NCBI GenBank assembly: GCA_015680685.1
Contig: MNCI01004450.1
Coordinates: 26,473 to 79,829, forward strand
DNA length: 53,357 bases
Origin: Gnetum montanum
Taxonomy: Eukaryota; Streptophyta; Gnetopsida; Gnetales; Gnetaceae
Reading direction: 5' to 3'
Part shown: positions 20,403 to 31,477 of the stretch, in pieces
Numbering within the stretch: position 1 is the stretch's first letter
Layout: each line of letters starts with the position of its first letter
Notes under the pieces: model-generated
Databases searched by the model: none
What the model saw: only the letters and a program-made list of their open reading frames with translations
Told to the model about the DNA's origin: nothing
Position numbers and translations under genes: made by a program

Positions 20403-23195
20403 GTCAATCTATGAATAAACGTATCCATCCTGTTTTATGGCCAGTTGAACCTATAAATGATACTTCTGCTCTTCTTCAGAGCAGCCTGATGCATCAAGGC
20501 CAGCCCAGGACAGCAGGCATGATCATTCAAACTTAATTTTGCAGCATTTTTTATCGTTTTAAACGTCGACTTTGGATTCTGGATTTTCTTTTCGAGTTAT
20601 CTTTTCTTTCGTTTGTTGTCTCTCGGTTCTGTATTCTGCACTAATCCAACTGATTACTCTTAACATATATGACTGTATCTTGGTAGACTTGTAAGGAGGT
20701 ACCTAAGCTTGTAGTTTCAAAATAAGGGATAACGACATAGACAATAGGTGAATCTTAGAAACTAGTTGAATCCTTTATTCTGAATGTGAGAGCAAGAGTA
20801 GGCTTCTATCAGTTACTCTTAATTGGTTTGCATCACAATAATTACTTCTATAAACACATTCTGGAGCAAAAACGTTTGAAACTTAATGCTGCCTTGTTGA
20901 TCAAAATGGTCGTGTTACAGATGTAACAAAAATTCAGAGTGCATTTGATATGGTTGCAAATTGCAATACTCTATAGAAATGAAAAATCACTTTTTATTTC
21001 ATATGGTTCATGCAAATAACTAACACTTCCGATGGCTGACCACCTTCTTGTAAATATGACTTTAATAGTTAAAGGTTCTTCTATCCAGGGCATTTGGATG
21101 AATATTCTGGGAGTAGCATAAAGTGAGTCTAGGGCACAGAGATACCTAGAAACGGAAAGAATTATAAGTGATTCCAAAGATGTTACGTTGCAGAAGCATT
21201 AGCATATGGAAGATGCAAAATCTGTACTTATTCTTCTTCCTTGATATTCCACACTTGGCATGTTCCTGTCCTTGTTCATATGCGAAGAAGTTGCTATGTA
21301 ACATATGCTAATGCAATAGAGAGTTTGATCTATGTTAGAGTTTGTTTTAGACCTGATGTTTCACAAGTTGCTAGGATTTTTAGCCAATACAAGAAAAAAT
21401 TATGAAAAATGGTATTAAAAAATATAAGAAAATGACATTATGTTGCTGTGATATGGGAGCTTTGTCGTTTGAGAATTAATAAATTATCTAACACAGTCTA
21501 AGGCAGTAGCAGTTTCTTTGTTAAGTAATGCAGCTGATCTGGATAAAAGGAAGCCCACTCCATGCTATGTGCTTATTGTTGGAGGAGGATGAATTAGCTA
21601 AATGTCAAAGTTGCAGAACATGGTTGCATTGTCTACCAAACATATTCTTTTTGTTTTTAAATAAAAATTTAAAAGTAAATGTCTCTTCAGTTTAATTAAT
21701 GATATGAATTTAATAGACCTTACTTATGCATTTGTGAATGTGGAAGCTGTTTCATGCAGTGATATGGTATTATAGTCGTGTTTTTTATGTCTCTTGTATT
21801 GATAATTTAATGTTTTTAACAAACCAAATTAGAACTTAAATCCTATCCCAACTAGAAGTTGTACACTCTCTCTCACATGCACACCCAACTTTCATGCACA
21901 AATTACTTAGTGAATGGTGATTCGCTGTATTTTTCAAGTTCTATGAGAGAGCAGGGCTGCTGGAGTAATCTACTTAAATACGGAGTTTGATAACAACGTG
22001 TTCCAATACTACTTGGAAAACAATTGTTGAGTATGAAACCATCACAATGTATATATTGCTTACAACTGCGAAAGTGTGGGCTTTTAATATTGAAGCAATT
22101 TCACTGCACACTGTTGCCTTCTCCTTGTGTTTGATCATAAATTGTGGTGTTATTTGAATATTGTTTTATCAAGTTCAAATATGCCACTGCTGTTTCAATG
22201 CATCACACATTTTTGACTGTAATCCAAAAGAGAAATTAGAAATATCAATATAAAAAAAAGTTTAGAAAATTCTTGAATGCAAGCATTTATAGGATAAGGG
22301 CCTAAATGGAGTATTTCTTGTATAGTTGTATGTAATGCAAATCCTGAGGGTTGTATGGTCCTGTTGTATTGATGTGTCCCTTCAAAATATATTTGTTAAC
22401 AAAAGAAAACATGTAACTTAGAGGCACTGGCTTGGCACTTTGGGTAGTCTGGAGTATGACAAATCATAGGTAATCACATTTACTGTTTCTTTAAACAAAG
22501 GGGGACAAAGTGAGCACGAACTGAACTCTTTTTTTTTTTCTTAAACTTTTTTTCTGCAAATCCTGAAACTGGATGGTTGGTGATGGGCTTTGTTTATGAC
22601 CAAATCAGGTTTTCAGGTTGTACGAGTATAGGTTGCAGGTGTACATTCATTTTAAGTTCATCACAAGTAATATTTTTGTTGGATATAGGTAGCAATGCTT
22701 ATATTTCATAACAAGGCTAATTCTTAGAAGAAGTTTCTGTAAGTTCCATAAGCTTTTGGGTGTGATTGAAAAACCATGACCATGTTCAATAAATTTAGGA
22801 TTAGCTTGCATTATGGGCAAATAACCACATCCATAAATTGTGATGAGAGATAACAGAATTGATTCCCTGTGATTTTTCCTTTGGTAGGCAATTGCGTTTT
22901 CTTTATCACAATGGCATTCAATGTGTAGCTATTCTCTCTGCGGTAATTTTACTTCCAATTGCATTCATGATTTTCTCTGATTGTGACAAGAAATATAATT
23001 AGAGCCTGAAGATCTAATAAGAGCTTAAGACCTTTTGCAGCAAGGCCATGAAGGCTCAAGAGTGCATAACATGTTGTTGTATATCTTTCTGCTTGTTTAT
23101 GTAGATGGTTTAATTGGGATGCTGCAAAGTTCCACACAAAAAGGCAGTTTTTTAAATGGCTATGCGGCTAAGATGCTACAAAAGTCCTAGGGTAA
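20403..23195. other. low-copy DNA; TATA-like box but no coding exon recognised
   Basis: About 20,440-20,620 is more GC-balanced than its surroundings. A TATA-like CTATAAATGA at about 20,451 is followed by a leader-like CTTCTGCTCTTCTTCAGAGC stretch, which might be a promoter and 5' exon of a host gene, possibly the thioredoxin 15 kb downstream. No start resembling an h-type thioredoxin N-terminus was found, so this is only a guess. The rest has no recognisable coding or repeat structure. Confidence 0.25.
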
Positions 23196-23450
23196 AGCAG
23201 GAAGTTTTGTTGGGATATTTGTGGTCAAGTAAGTGGGATGCAAAAGTCTTATGATGCGTTAGGTGGTTTGGTCCAGTTGATTCAAAAAGTCTGTAACAAA
23301 GCATACCAAAACAAGTCGGTTAAGCCATATGCAAAATTCATGCCCCTGATTGGTGGTTACATCAAAGGTGATGATTACTATAATGGTTTTGATGGGGAGC
23401 TTGAATCAAAGTTGCATGGATTGTTGTTTGCTAGTTGTGAAAAATCATAG
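23196..23450 (+). CDS. unrecognised 85-codon open frame, possible exon or gene remnant
   Basis: The frame is open from just after a TAA at 23,193 to a TAG at 23,448-23,450; the first ATG is at 23,238. The product is of ordinary composition, unlike neighbouring AT-artefact frames. It includes SYDALGGLVQLIQKVCNKAY, then KPYAKFMPLIGGYIKGDDYY and NGFDGELESKLHGLL. I do not recognise the family. The balanced composition, helix-like first half and absence of repeats make a real exon or pseudogene fragment plausible. Splice sites and neighbours of the same gene were not identified. Confidence 0.35.
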   Translation, partial: SRKFCWDICGQVSGMQKSYDALGGLVQLIQKVCNKAYQNKSVKPYAKFMPLIGGYIKGDDYYNGFDGELESKLHGLLFASCEKS

Positions 23451-25696
23451 AATGTCTTAAAGTTAAGGCAAACTTAAATTTGCAGAAAGAACAGTATATT
23501 TCCAAGGACAGGCGATGCAACAATGTAGAATATAGTGTTCAACATGGATTTTGTGACTAGATGTTTTGCAGTGCACCAAAATACATCTACTACTATGCTT
23601 GTGATTGTGTGTGGGGAAACATTTGTTTGAGGTCCAGCATAGTATCATTAGTTGGGTTTTGTAAGATGGATGTAGGACCCCTAATAACCACCCTTGAAAT
23701 TCACTACAAATTTATTTTATAACATGTGGCTAGCAACTAATAGGATATGGCTCAATGTGATGGTGGGTTGATTATAGGGCTTACACATGTCCTTCCCTCA
23801 TTGATCTTAACAAGTTGTTGATGACATGAGGCATTTTTACTTTTCATAATTCTAAAGGATTGATGGATTGATTGCATATCACCTAATTTCAGTAGTACTA
23901 AAATATCTCGAAGACTAGTAACCAAAAGTTTGTTTGGGGTGTTGTCACCCAGTTTCGTTTGTTTGAGTGGATGGCAGATTTTGGTTGATTTGGGGCTATT
24001 CAGTCCTATATATAGTTTGTTTATATTAATACAATACATGACCTTTTTCGAAAGAAAAAAAAAGATGATGGCTAACACTTCCCATCACTTACAAAGCTAG
24101 AAAACATCAAACATTTGTGTGACTCACTTGTTTCAAGTTTTTCTTTTACAAGTAGTACCAATGGATGTGGTTGGATGTAATCCTAATTCTTCAATATGTT
24201 TCTACCAAACAAAATCATTTAATTTATAATAGGATCTAAACAATGGTTGGGGAAAAATAATATGTTTCAACAACTTTGCTTATGTAATGTGGCATCACAT
24301 TCCCACATTGAGGGCCATCCAACTCAAAGAATCCAATCACCATCTAACCGTGAGTTTAGGTTCTATGCTACACAAACAAGACTTGGCTCAACTATCATTT
24401 TTGGACCGCAACTTGGTATACGCCCAAGATAGGTGATTGGGGATTATACATGAGGTAGGTACACATTTACAAATGGTACTTGCATCATTGAAAACCTTAG
24501 GATGTTGTTCAACCCAATCTCCTTGAGTCCAATAGCTCAGGATATTAAGTTGAAGTAAGCATATGTATGGGTATGATTAGATAGCGGTGTTCATCTTGAC
24601 ATCTAGGGCAAGGTGTATGCAAAATTAGATAAACAATGAAACCCACCCATTCAAAGTATAGGGATGAATATAATATTATAAAAATGATTAGTTAATGATC
24701 CCTATAAATACTACATGCTTCACACAAAATTACCAATCAAATGCATCATCTGCTTAATTATTGACTATAAATTCAGGTGAATTGCTTATCCCAAGGCCCA
24801 AAGGGCTTTTGATCATATTTCATGTGGGTTCATTTTATGGAAAGCAAATAGACATACATGATTACACATATATATTATTTAGTTTCTTTGCACAAATAAA
24901 AGAACATAATTGTTGATAAATAAATGGCGTTAGCATATTCAAACAAAGATAAATAAATAATATTTTACTTTGCATGAAAGGAAAACTATGAGAAAAGGTA
25001 CAAAACATTCATTATGCATTAAAAGACTTACTCTAAGGAGACTTCTAGGCTTCTAAGATCCACTATCCTTAACTTACAATAGAGAGAAGATAACTGTGCA
25101 TTTCAAATAAGTTTTTAAATGCCATATATGAAACCAGCTCACACATCAACAATGGGGAGTTACAACATGTAGGTTTGCTTCTCATTTATATCAAGGAAGG
25201 GCTGTTACTTCCTTACACCAGTGGTACTAGATGAATGTTCACATGTGGAATCAACCAATATTTTCTCAAATTTTAGCCATCCTAAATTTTGCAAACAAAA
25301 TCTGAAAGTAGTGCCTGAAGTTTTGGCAGACAAATCTAAGTATATAAGACATTGAAGGCCTAAAATAAATCTGAACTTATTATCAACACAGCTTATGGAA
25401 ATGGGGATTTCACAGTTCTCCTTCCGCCTAAGGCAATTTCAGTCTCTAGAATATCTTTAATTTAAAAGATATAATCATGGGGAATATATTACCAGCCATA
25501 AAGAAATGCCTTTTCTTTTCTCAGACTAAAACAGGGGGTAGACACGGGCTCCAATATCTTTAAAGAAAAAGAAAATAATAGAGGGCAGATTCCATAGGTG
25601 ACTGTTTATCATCATCATCGTTGTCATCATCCTCATTTCAGGAATCAAAAAATAGTAAACAGTAGGTAACAACCATGATAGACAAAAAAAGGTAGC
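23451..25696. other. AT-rich intergenic DNA with a dispersed repeat block
   Basis: The block at about 23,540-23,670 (GTTTGAGGTCCAGCATAGTA and flanks) recurs in diverged form at about 33,950-34,070, so it belongs to a dispersed repeat. About 24,020-24,070 reads TTATATTAATACAATACATG and then an A-rich tail, resembling the 3' end of a retroposed sequence. A CAT/CATCATCAT-rich microsatellite lies at 25,608-25,635. No gene recognised. Confidence 0.4.
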
Positions 25697-26498
25697 TGTA
25701 CGGTGGAGATTCTTTGGATTCTACAATCCAAGTGCACTGAGGGTGCAAAGATCCAAAACAACTCACAATTGAAGAAGGAAAACAAAGAAAATTTTATTCT
25801 TGGGCAAAAGGAAAGAGATACAATACACAATTGGAAACCAAACTCTCCCAAGGATAGGCAATCAATCAATCAAACCCTCACTCTACTCTCACAATACAAA
25901 CATGATTATCAAGAGGAGAGCACACACTTTTTCAAGCTTATAAAATGCACAAGATTGCAAATGACATGTGGTACATTGTTTGGGCCACCTTAATCCTTTT
26001 ATAAGCTTAGCAATGACCCTTGGGTTTCCCCGACTATTGATCTTCTCTTTAAAATTTGTACCCTTTTCAAAAAAAGCTCTTTTCTTGACTGTAGGTGCCT
26101 ACGGCTTGCACCCACCTTGCACTTACCAAATTGCAATTGAACTTGAACTTGAACATTGTCATACTAGTAAAACTCATCATTTTTCCTTCTCTATTTCTTA
26201 CCAAATTGTGACCAACTATGGCTCACAATTTTGGTCTATGACCTCATTGTGACTCACAAGGGCTCACAACTCATAGCCTGACTCAAGAAATGTGAGAATT
26301 CCTCATTTAGAGTAGAGGATGCTTGATTGCATTCTGCAGCAGCGAACAATTTCAAATTGTGATTGATTGTGACTCGTAGTTAGTTTGTAGTTGCCTACCC
26401 AACCATGAAAACACACTCAAATGACTCCAAATTGACTCAAACGACAAACACACTAAGGATGACAAATACAACAAGAATGTGGATTGATGTCCTTATCA
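25697..26498 (-). mobile_element. 3' LTR of the gypsy element
   Basis: About 802 bp; on the minus strand it starts TGATAAGGACATCAATCC. It aligns to 30,623-31,477 throughout, including AACTCACAATTGAA, CTCTCCCAAGGATAG and AATCAATCAATCAAA blocks. Both copies have several differences per line of alignment, which suggests an old insertion. Confidence 0.85.
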
Positions 26499-26500
26499 TC

Positions 26501-26516
26501 TCCCTCACCCTTAAAA
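26501..26516 (-). other. polypurine tract of the gypsy element
   Basis: On the minus strand: TTTTAAGGGTGAGGGAGA, two bases from the LTR start. This is the expected plus-strand primer site and confirms the orientation. Confidence 0.75.
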
Positions 26517-26527
26517 AGATTCTTATA

Positions 26528-27140
26528 TCATTTGGGCATTACACTTGGGATAGCATCATGCCCCCGCAAACCCAAATCATTCTTATGAACTCGTGTGGCA
26601 TTCTTAGGTCCTTCATCATTCCAGGGCATCAAGTACTCATGCATCTTCTTGCCTCTTGTCCTTCCCACCTCTCTTGCTTGCAACACAATTGGCTTCTTTG
26701 ATGACTTCAATGGAGTTTGACCTTTAATTGCATCCCTAAGGATTTCAAAACTCTCCACTAAGTCTAATGCAAGAACATTGTTATGATATGAACTCAAATT
26801 TGAAATAATAAAACTATAAGAAATAAGAAAATCATTAGGTAAACTAATTTCATAGGCATTAGGATTGATCTTGGCCCTAATTTTGAATAGATCAATTCTT
26901 CTTGATTTAAGCTTGTAGAAATGCATATTTCTTTGTTTTCTTTATTTAAATGAATCCACACAAAATCTTGAACTTGAAATTCAACTTTCCTCTTGTCTTC
27001 ATTGGCCTTGGATACCATATCTTTGATCTTCTTCTTCAAGTGAGTTTTGACTGGTCGATGCAATTGCTTTTCTTGCTCAACAAAATCAATACTCAAAGAG
27101 GCAAAATCATCAAATTTTCTCAATTTAACAACCATCTTGG
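26528..27140 (-). pseudogene. gypsy integrase C-terminus and chromodomain-like tail
   Basis: From 27,135 downward: the integrase C-terminal region with RPVKTHLKKKIKDMVSKAN, then KVEFQVQDFVWIHLNKE, the GPY/F-type module found after the catalytic core. After a frameshift the SRRIDLFKIRAKINPNAYE block (the position of KxxPRxxGPFKI in intact elements) continues. Near 26,600 EYLMPWNDEGPKNATRV resembles the YLVKWKGYPxExATWE core of a chromodomain. Chromodomains guide integration to heterochromatin in chromoviruses. At least one frameshift separates the two parts. Confidence 0.7.
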
Positions 27141-27720
27141 ATGAGAAACTATAATTACAACAAATGAATTCTCACCTAGTATAAAATGTGTTAGTGTATG
27201 AAAATTTAGCTTGAGCTAATATGTTCTCTCATCTTCAAGGCTAATCCTCACATAAAAATCTCAAAATTTTTAGCAATGATCTCTTTACAACTTTAGTTTG
27301 CCCATTGGTTTAAGGATGATAGACTATAGACAAAGATAACTTTGTTTTCAATAATTTCCAAAGTGACATCCAAAAATGACTTGTAAAGTTGACATCTCTA
27401 TCACTAGCAATGTTCAATGGAATGCCATGAAGCTTAACAACATGTTGGAAGAATAAATGAACAACATGACAAACATCATTGCTTCTCCTACATGGAATAA
27501 AATGTATCATCTTTGTAAATCTATCTACTATAGAAAGGATAAAATCATGACCAGATTTTGTTCTTGGAATGGCATAAACAAAGTCAGGAGAAACACTTTC
27601 CCAAGGAGTATTTGGGAATGGTAATAATATATAGTGTTCATCAACACCTTTCCCACTCTTGAACTTTTGGCAAACATAACATTCCTTCACAAATTTGACA
27701 ACCTCTATATACATACCTAG
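27141..27720 (-). pseudogene. gypsy integrase, zinc-binding and catalytic core
   Basis: The open part is 27,310-27,714. The zinc-finger CYVC pair is followed by the core: SPDFVYAIPRTKSGHDFI with the first catalytic Asp, VDRFTKMIHFIP, and ASDRDVNFTSHFW with the second Asp. After a stop the expected DGQTERVNR segment reads NGQTKVVKR (about 27,285-27,300). The catalytic Glu of the D,D-35-E triad is thus Lys here. The enzyme would join element cDNA to host DNA. The stop and the lost Glu make it inactive. Confidence 0.85.
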
Positions 27721-28590
27721 TCAAAAATAATTTTTGCTCACTAATTCCAATGTCTTTGTCTTGTCCATATGTCTAGCCATGTCACTATTATTCTTTAAAA
27801 CAAAATGAAATTCTTGAAGTTACTCAGCCCATTTCATATGTTTAGCACTTAGTTTTTTTTCTCAAGAATTTAAAAATTGAAATGCTCTATGATCAAGAAG
27901 CAAAAGAAGTTTAGATCCCAACAAATAATGTTTCCAATGCTTAATAGCTTAAAGTATAGCACAACATCCTTAAGTGTTGCACATGCTTATTTTCATTGGA
28001 GTTGTAAACCAAAATATCATCAAAGAAAACTATATAACATTTGCCAGTAATATCTCTCAACACATTATGGATAAGCCTCATGAATGTGGCTGGAACATTA
28101 GTTAACCCAAATGGCATGACTAACCACTCATACAAATCATTATGAGTTTTAAAGGCCATTTTCCATTCATCTCCTAGTCTAATTCTAATTTGGTGGTGTC
28201 CAATTTTCAAATCAAATTTAGAGAAAATCTCAACATTAGCCAAAACATCAAGAATGTCATCCACTCTAGGAATAGGAAACCTATACTTTATTGTTATCCT
28301 ATTCACAACCCTAGAATTAATACACATTCTTATTTCATCCATGTTCTTGGGCACTAAGACCACTAGAATAGCACATGGGGAAATGGACTCTTTGATGAAA
28401 CCATTAGAGAGTGGTTAACTTGCTTGTGAAGTTTCTTCCTTTGATGCGAAGTCAATTGGTCGGCTCTCTTATTTGGGATGGTAGGTCCATGCATGAAATC
28501 AATTTGATGTTGAATGGATCTCATTGGTGGAAGCCCTTTCAATTTGCCTTTGATGACATCAGCAAACTCTTGTGCCAAAGGTTGCATTAT
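27721..28590 (-). pseudogene. gypsy reverse transcriptase and RNase H
   Basis: The RT begins near 28,587 with EFADVIKGKLKGLPPMRSIQ and a QHQID block typical of gypsy RTs. After a frameshift at about 28,363 it continues with the CINSRVVNRITIKYRFPIPR and MPFGLTNVPATF motifs. The polymerase box is IVFFDDILVYN (residues 111-121 of the 140-residue frame, FFDD in place of YxDD). RNase H remnants follow at about 27,940-27,780 (HWKHYLLGSKLLLLLDHRAF and RHMDKTK region). The region between the RT box and RNase H is shorter than in intact elements, implying a deletion. Confidence 0.85.
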
Positions 28591-28706
28591 TGTTGAAAGT
28601 TCCTTTTGTGGCTCCTCTTTAGATGTGGCACCTTTGCCAATGGTGGTCCCAAGTCCAAATACGAAAGGAGGAGGGTTAGCATTAGGTTGGCAACCAGTTG
28701 TAAAAC

Positions 28707-29235
28707 TTTGTTAAATTTCAATAGTAAAAGAATATCAATAAAATTAAGGGAGAAATTTACAAGGAAAAAATCAAGCCTACTATGTTATATGGTGCTAAAT
28801 GTTGGGCAGTACAAAAGAGGCATGAACAATAAATCAATGTGGCAGAAATGCAAATGCTTTAATGCATGTTAAATGTTGCTCGAAGAGATAAACTACATAA
28901 TACAGACATCAAAGGAAGGCTTGGAGTGTATTCTATTTCATATAAGTTATGAGAATGGCAACTTAGATGGTTTGGACATGTGCAAAGGAGATCAAGCAAT
29001 GAGTGTATAAGCAAAGGTTGCTACATCATTGTTCTAGGAAAGCCACTAAAAGGATGATCACAGGAAAGCCATTGAAAGGAAGACCAAAGAAGACATAGGA
29101 AAAATGATAGAAGATGGTTTGAAAAAACTACAAATAAACAAAGATCTAGCTCTTCATAAAGGAAAATTACAAAAAAGAATTCATGTAGTTGACCCCATTT
29201 TGTTTGGATAAGGCAAGGATGATAATGATGAATCA
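28707..29235 (+). mobile_element. 5'-truncated RTE-type LINE, 3' end only
   Basis: The plus strand encodes the C-terminal tail of a LINE RT protein in mixed frames: KPTMLYGAKCWAVQKRHEQ, then LRWFGHVQRRSS, then KPLKGRPKKT, then HVVDPILFG. This is the LYGAECW...RWFGHVxRR...GRPKxxW series of plant RTE clade LINEs. It ends in GATGATAATGATGAAT, a short-repeat 3' end in place of poly(A), also typical of RTE. TAAAAC flanks both sides (28,701-28,706 and 29,236-29,241). It interrupts the gypsy element between protease and RT; joining the flanks restores plausible gypsy frame. Only the last 0.5 kb was inserted. Confidence 0.85.
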
Positions 29236-29241
29236 TAAAAC

Positions 29242-29800
29242 CATGTCCAATTTCTTCATGAGCTTATAAATATTTTTTCTCACTAAGAAAAACCAAAGAA
29301 ACTTTAGTGCAAACATTCTCTTTGTATTGTTGCAATGTCATAGGAATCAACTGGTGTATTCCATCCTTCATAGGGATTGACCAAATATTTCTTGTTCCAT
29401 CAAAGTAGCCTTGTTATCATAATTTTAAGGTCTACAAAGTATGACATTAGTACTATCTATGGGAAGAATGTCACATTGCACTTGGTCTATAAATGAACCA
29501 ATCTTAAAAGATAAAGTGCACTCCTTCACTTCTTGGAAACAATCTCTATAAACCCAATGCACTCTCTAGGGCTTAGGATGAGGGAATTTCTTTAATCCTA
29601 GTTTATCAATAGCCTTGGAAGAAATCACATTATTTTGAGCATCACCATCTATTTAGATGTGAATCCATTGGCCACTAGAGAGATACCTAGCTTTGATTTG
29701 ATAGAGCATTTTTCTTAAAAGATCCTCTTTAATATTGATAGTTCCCATAAAAGAATTAATTTTAGTTATATCTTAAATCATAGGGGCATTAGGATTACCT
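29242..29800 (-). pseudogene. gypsy aspartic protease region
   Basis: Reading down from about 29,665: VDGDAQNNVISSKAIDKLGL, PHPKP, then FKIGSFIDQVQCDILPID and a VILCRP*NYDNKAT block (intact elements have LLLGRPWQYDRKA). This is the retropepsin-like domain of plant gypsy elements, which processes Gag-Pol. The usual DTGA/DSGS active-site motif appears altered in the VDGDAQNN stretch. Stops interrupt it in several places. A linker (about 29,430-29,245) leads up to the LINE insertion. Confidence 0.7.
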
Positions 29801-30260
29801 TCATTCGGAGACTCTACTTTCTCTTAAGTTTGAAGTTCTTTGTCATTGCTTATACGTCTTCTCTCCACAATTGAAGCATTGAACCTAGGAAGCATTGCCA
29901 TTTCCTTGACCTCTTCCCTTCTTGGAATGGTCTTTCTTAGAATCTTGGCCTCCTTTGTTCTTCTCTTTCTTCTCTTGTGAATCTTCTTTGGCATTCTCTT
30001 TCATCTTTGCTCTTTTATCTTCATATGAAACCTTGGAGTCTTTGTCCTTAGAAGTCTTGGGACCTGTATTGTAGCTATGGAGTTTCTTCTCACCTTTAAG
30101 AGCTAAATTGAAAGATTCATCCAAAGTTTGGAGTTGATAGCATGTAAACTCTTGTTGAAATTCCTTATTTAATCCACCTTGGAAATTTGAAGCTTGTTCA
30201 TACTTATTTCAATGAACTTTAGCTTGCTGGAAAGCTTTCCAAGGATCCAAGTGATATTTT
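29801..30260 (-). pseudogene. gypsy gag, C-terminal part with nucleocapsid
   Basis: The open stretch 29,885-30,124 encodes TLDESFNLALKGEKKLHSY followed by a very Lys/Glu/Asp-rich region. A stop follows, then CFNCGEKTYKQ, a degenerate CCHC zinc knuckle (about 29,860-29,830). This order (AxxLALKxEEKL helix, charged linker, zinc knuckle, protease) is the normal end of gypsy gag. The N-terminal gag body is not recognisable between 30,260 and the primer-binding site, so it has been lost or has decayed. Confidence 0.75.
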
Positions 30261-30607
30261 AAGATTCACAAAAATCTACATAGAAAAAAATGAAAGGTCA
30301 AGAGTATCTACTACAAGAATTGGAGTATTCAAAGATGAACAAGCAAGGATTACTCAAATCTTTATTGACATAAGCTCCAGACATTCAAATCTTAGCTATT
30401 TCAAGCAAATGAGTGGTACAATCCATACTTATTTTTCAATACCCAAATCCATTGATCAAATTGATGATCAAAGAAGTTCTCAAAATCCTAAGGGAGCACG
30501 AAAATATCAATAGTGGTTGCAAACCAAAAGGATAATCTTAGAACAATGATTCCTTATATTGGTGATGAGGATTCTCCACTTGTATTGAATTGTTTCCCAA
30601 ACCAAAT
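30261..30607 (-). other. gypsy leader or decayed gag N-terminus
   Basis: Between the primer-binding site and the recognisable gag. No gag motif is seen on the minus strand; plus-strand frames are broken too. It is probably leader plus decayed or deleted gag. Confidence 0.4.
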
Positions 30608-30619
30608 GCTCTAATACCA
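30608..30619 (-). other. primer-binding site of the gypsy element
   Basis: Minus strand TGGTATTAGAGC, matching the initiator-Met tRNA complement with one change. It lies 3 bp from the end of the 5' LTR (CCTTACCA, then TCT, then the site). Confidence 0.85.
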
Positions 30620-30622
30620 AGA

Positions 30623-31477
30623 TGGTAAGGAACTTTCTTGGTTTTGACAATCCAAGCTCACTCAAGATGCAAAGATCTAAAACAACTCACAATTGAACAA
30701 GGAAAAGAAAGGCAACCTTATTCTTGCTTAAAGGGAAAGAGACACAACACATACTTGGGAGCCAAACTCTCCCAAGGATAGACAATCAATCAATCAAATC
30801 CTCACTCCACTCTCACAATACGAGGATGACTAGCAAGAGGATGGTCACTCTTTCATAATGCTTAAGAAGAGCACACACTCATTCTTCCAAGCTTACAAGA
30901 TACACAAGATTGCAAATGATATATGTCACACTCTTTTGGGCCACATTCCCTTTTATAAGATTAGCAATGATCCTTGGGCTTCCTTGATTGTTAGCCTTCC
31001 CTTTAAAAGTTGTGCCCTTTTTGAAAAATCTCTTATTTTGAGATTGCATGTGGTTGTGACTTGCAACCACCTCACACTTGCCAAACTGCAAATGGACTAC
31101 TACTCATATCTTGTTGTACTAGTAAAACTCATCATTTTTCCTTCTTTGTTTTTTGCCAAATTGTGGATAGTTGTGGCTCACAATTTTGGACTACAACCTC
31201 ATTGTGACTCACAAGGGCTTGCAACTCATTGCTTGACTTAAGAAACTTGAGAATTCATCATTTAGAATAAACTACGGCTGTTGCGTCTTGCAATAACAAA
31301 CAATTTTAAACTATGATTGACTGTGACTCACAGTTAGCTTGTAGTTGCTTGCCTAGCCATGAAAACACACTCAAATGACTTCAAATTGAGTTAGAACACA
31401 AACACACAACTTTTGTGACTCCTAGGGCATATTGAGCATGACAAATACATCATGAAGTTGGGTTGATGTCCTCAGCA
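30623..31477 (-). mobile_element. 5' LTR of the gypsy element
   Basis: About 855 bp; on the minus strand it starts TGCTGAGGACATCAACCC and ends CCTTACCA, next to the primer-binding site. Direct-repeat partner of 25,697-26,498. Confidence 0.85.

Larger units (their letters stand above)
25697..31477 (-). mobile_element. Ty3/gypsy chromovirus-like retrotransposon, both LTRs present
   Basis: A minus-strand element of about 5.8 kb including a nested LINE. Order from the 5' end: LTR (31,477-30,623), primer-binding site (30,619-30,608), gag remnant, protease, [LINE], RT, RNase H, integrase, chromodomain-like tail, polypurine tract, LTR (26,498-25,697). The order protease-RT-RNaseH-integrase is diagnostic of Ty3/gypsy, and the tail indicates a chromovirus. 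Every reading frame is broken, so it is dead. Flanking 5-mers (gtagc and tattg) do not match, so either an edge has shifted or the duplication has decayed. Confidence 0.85.
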
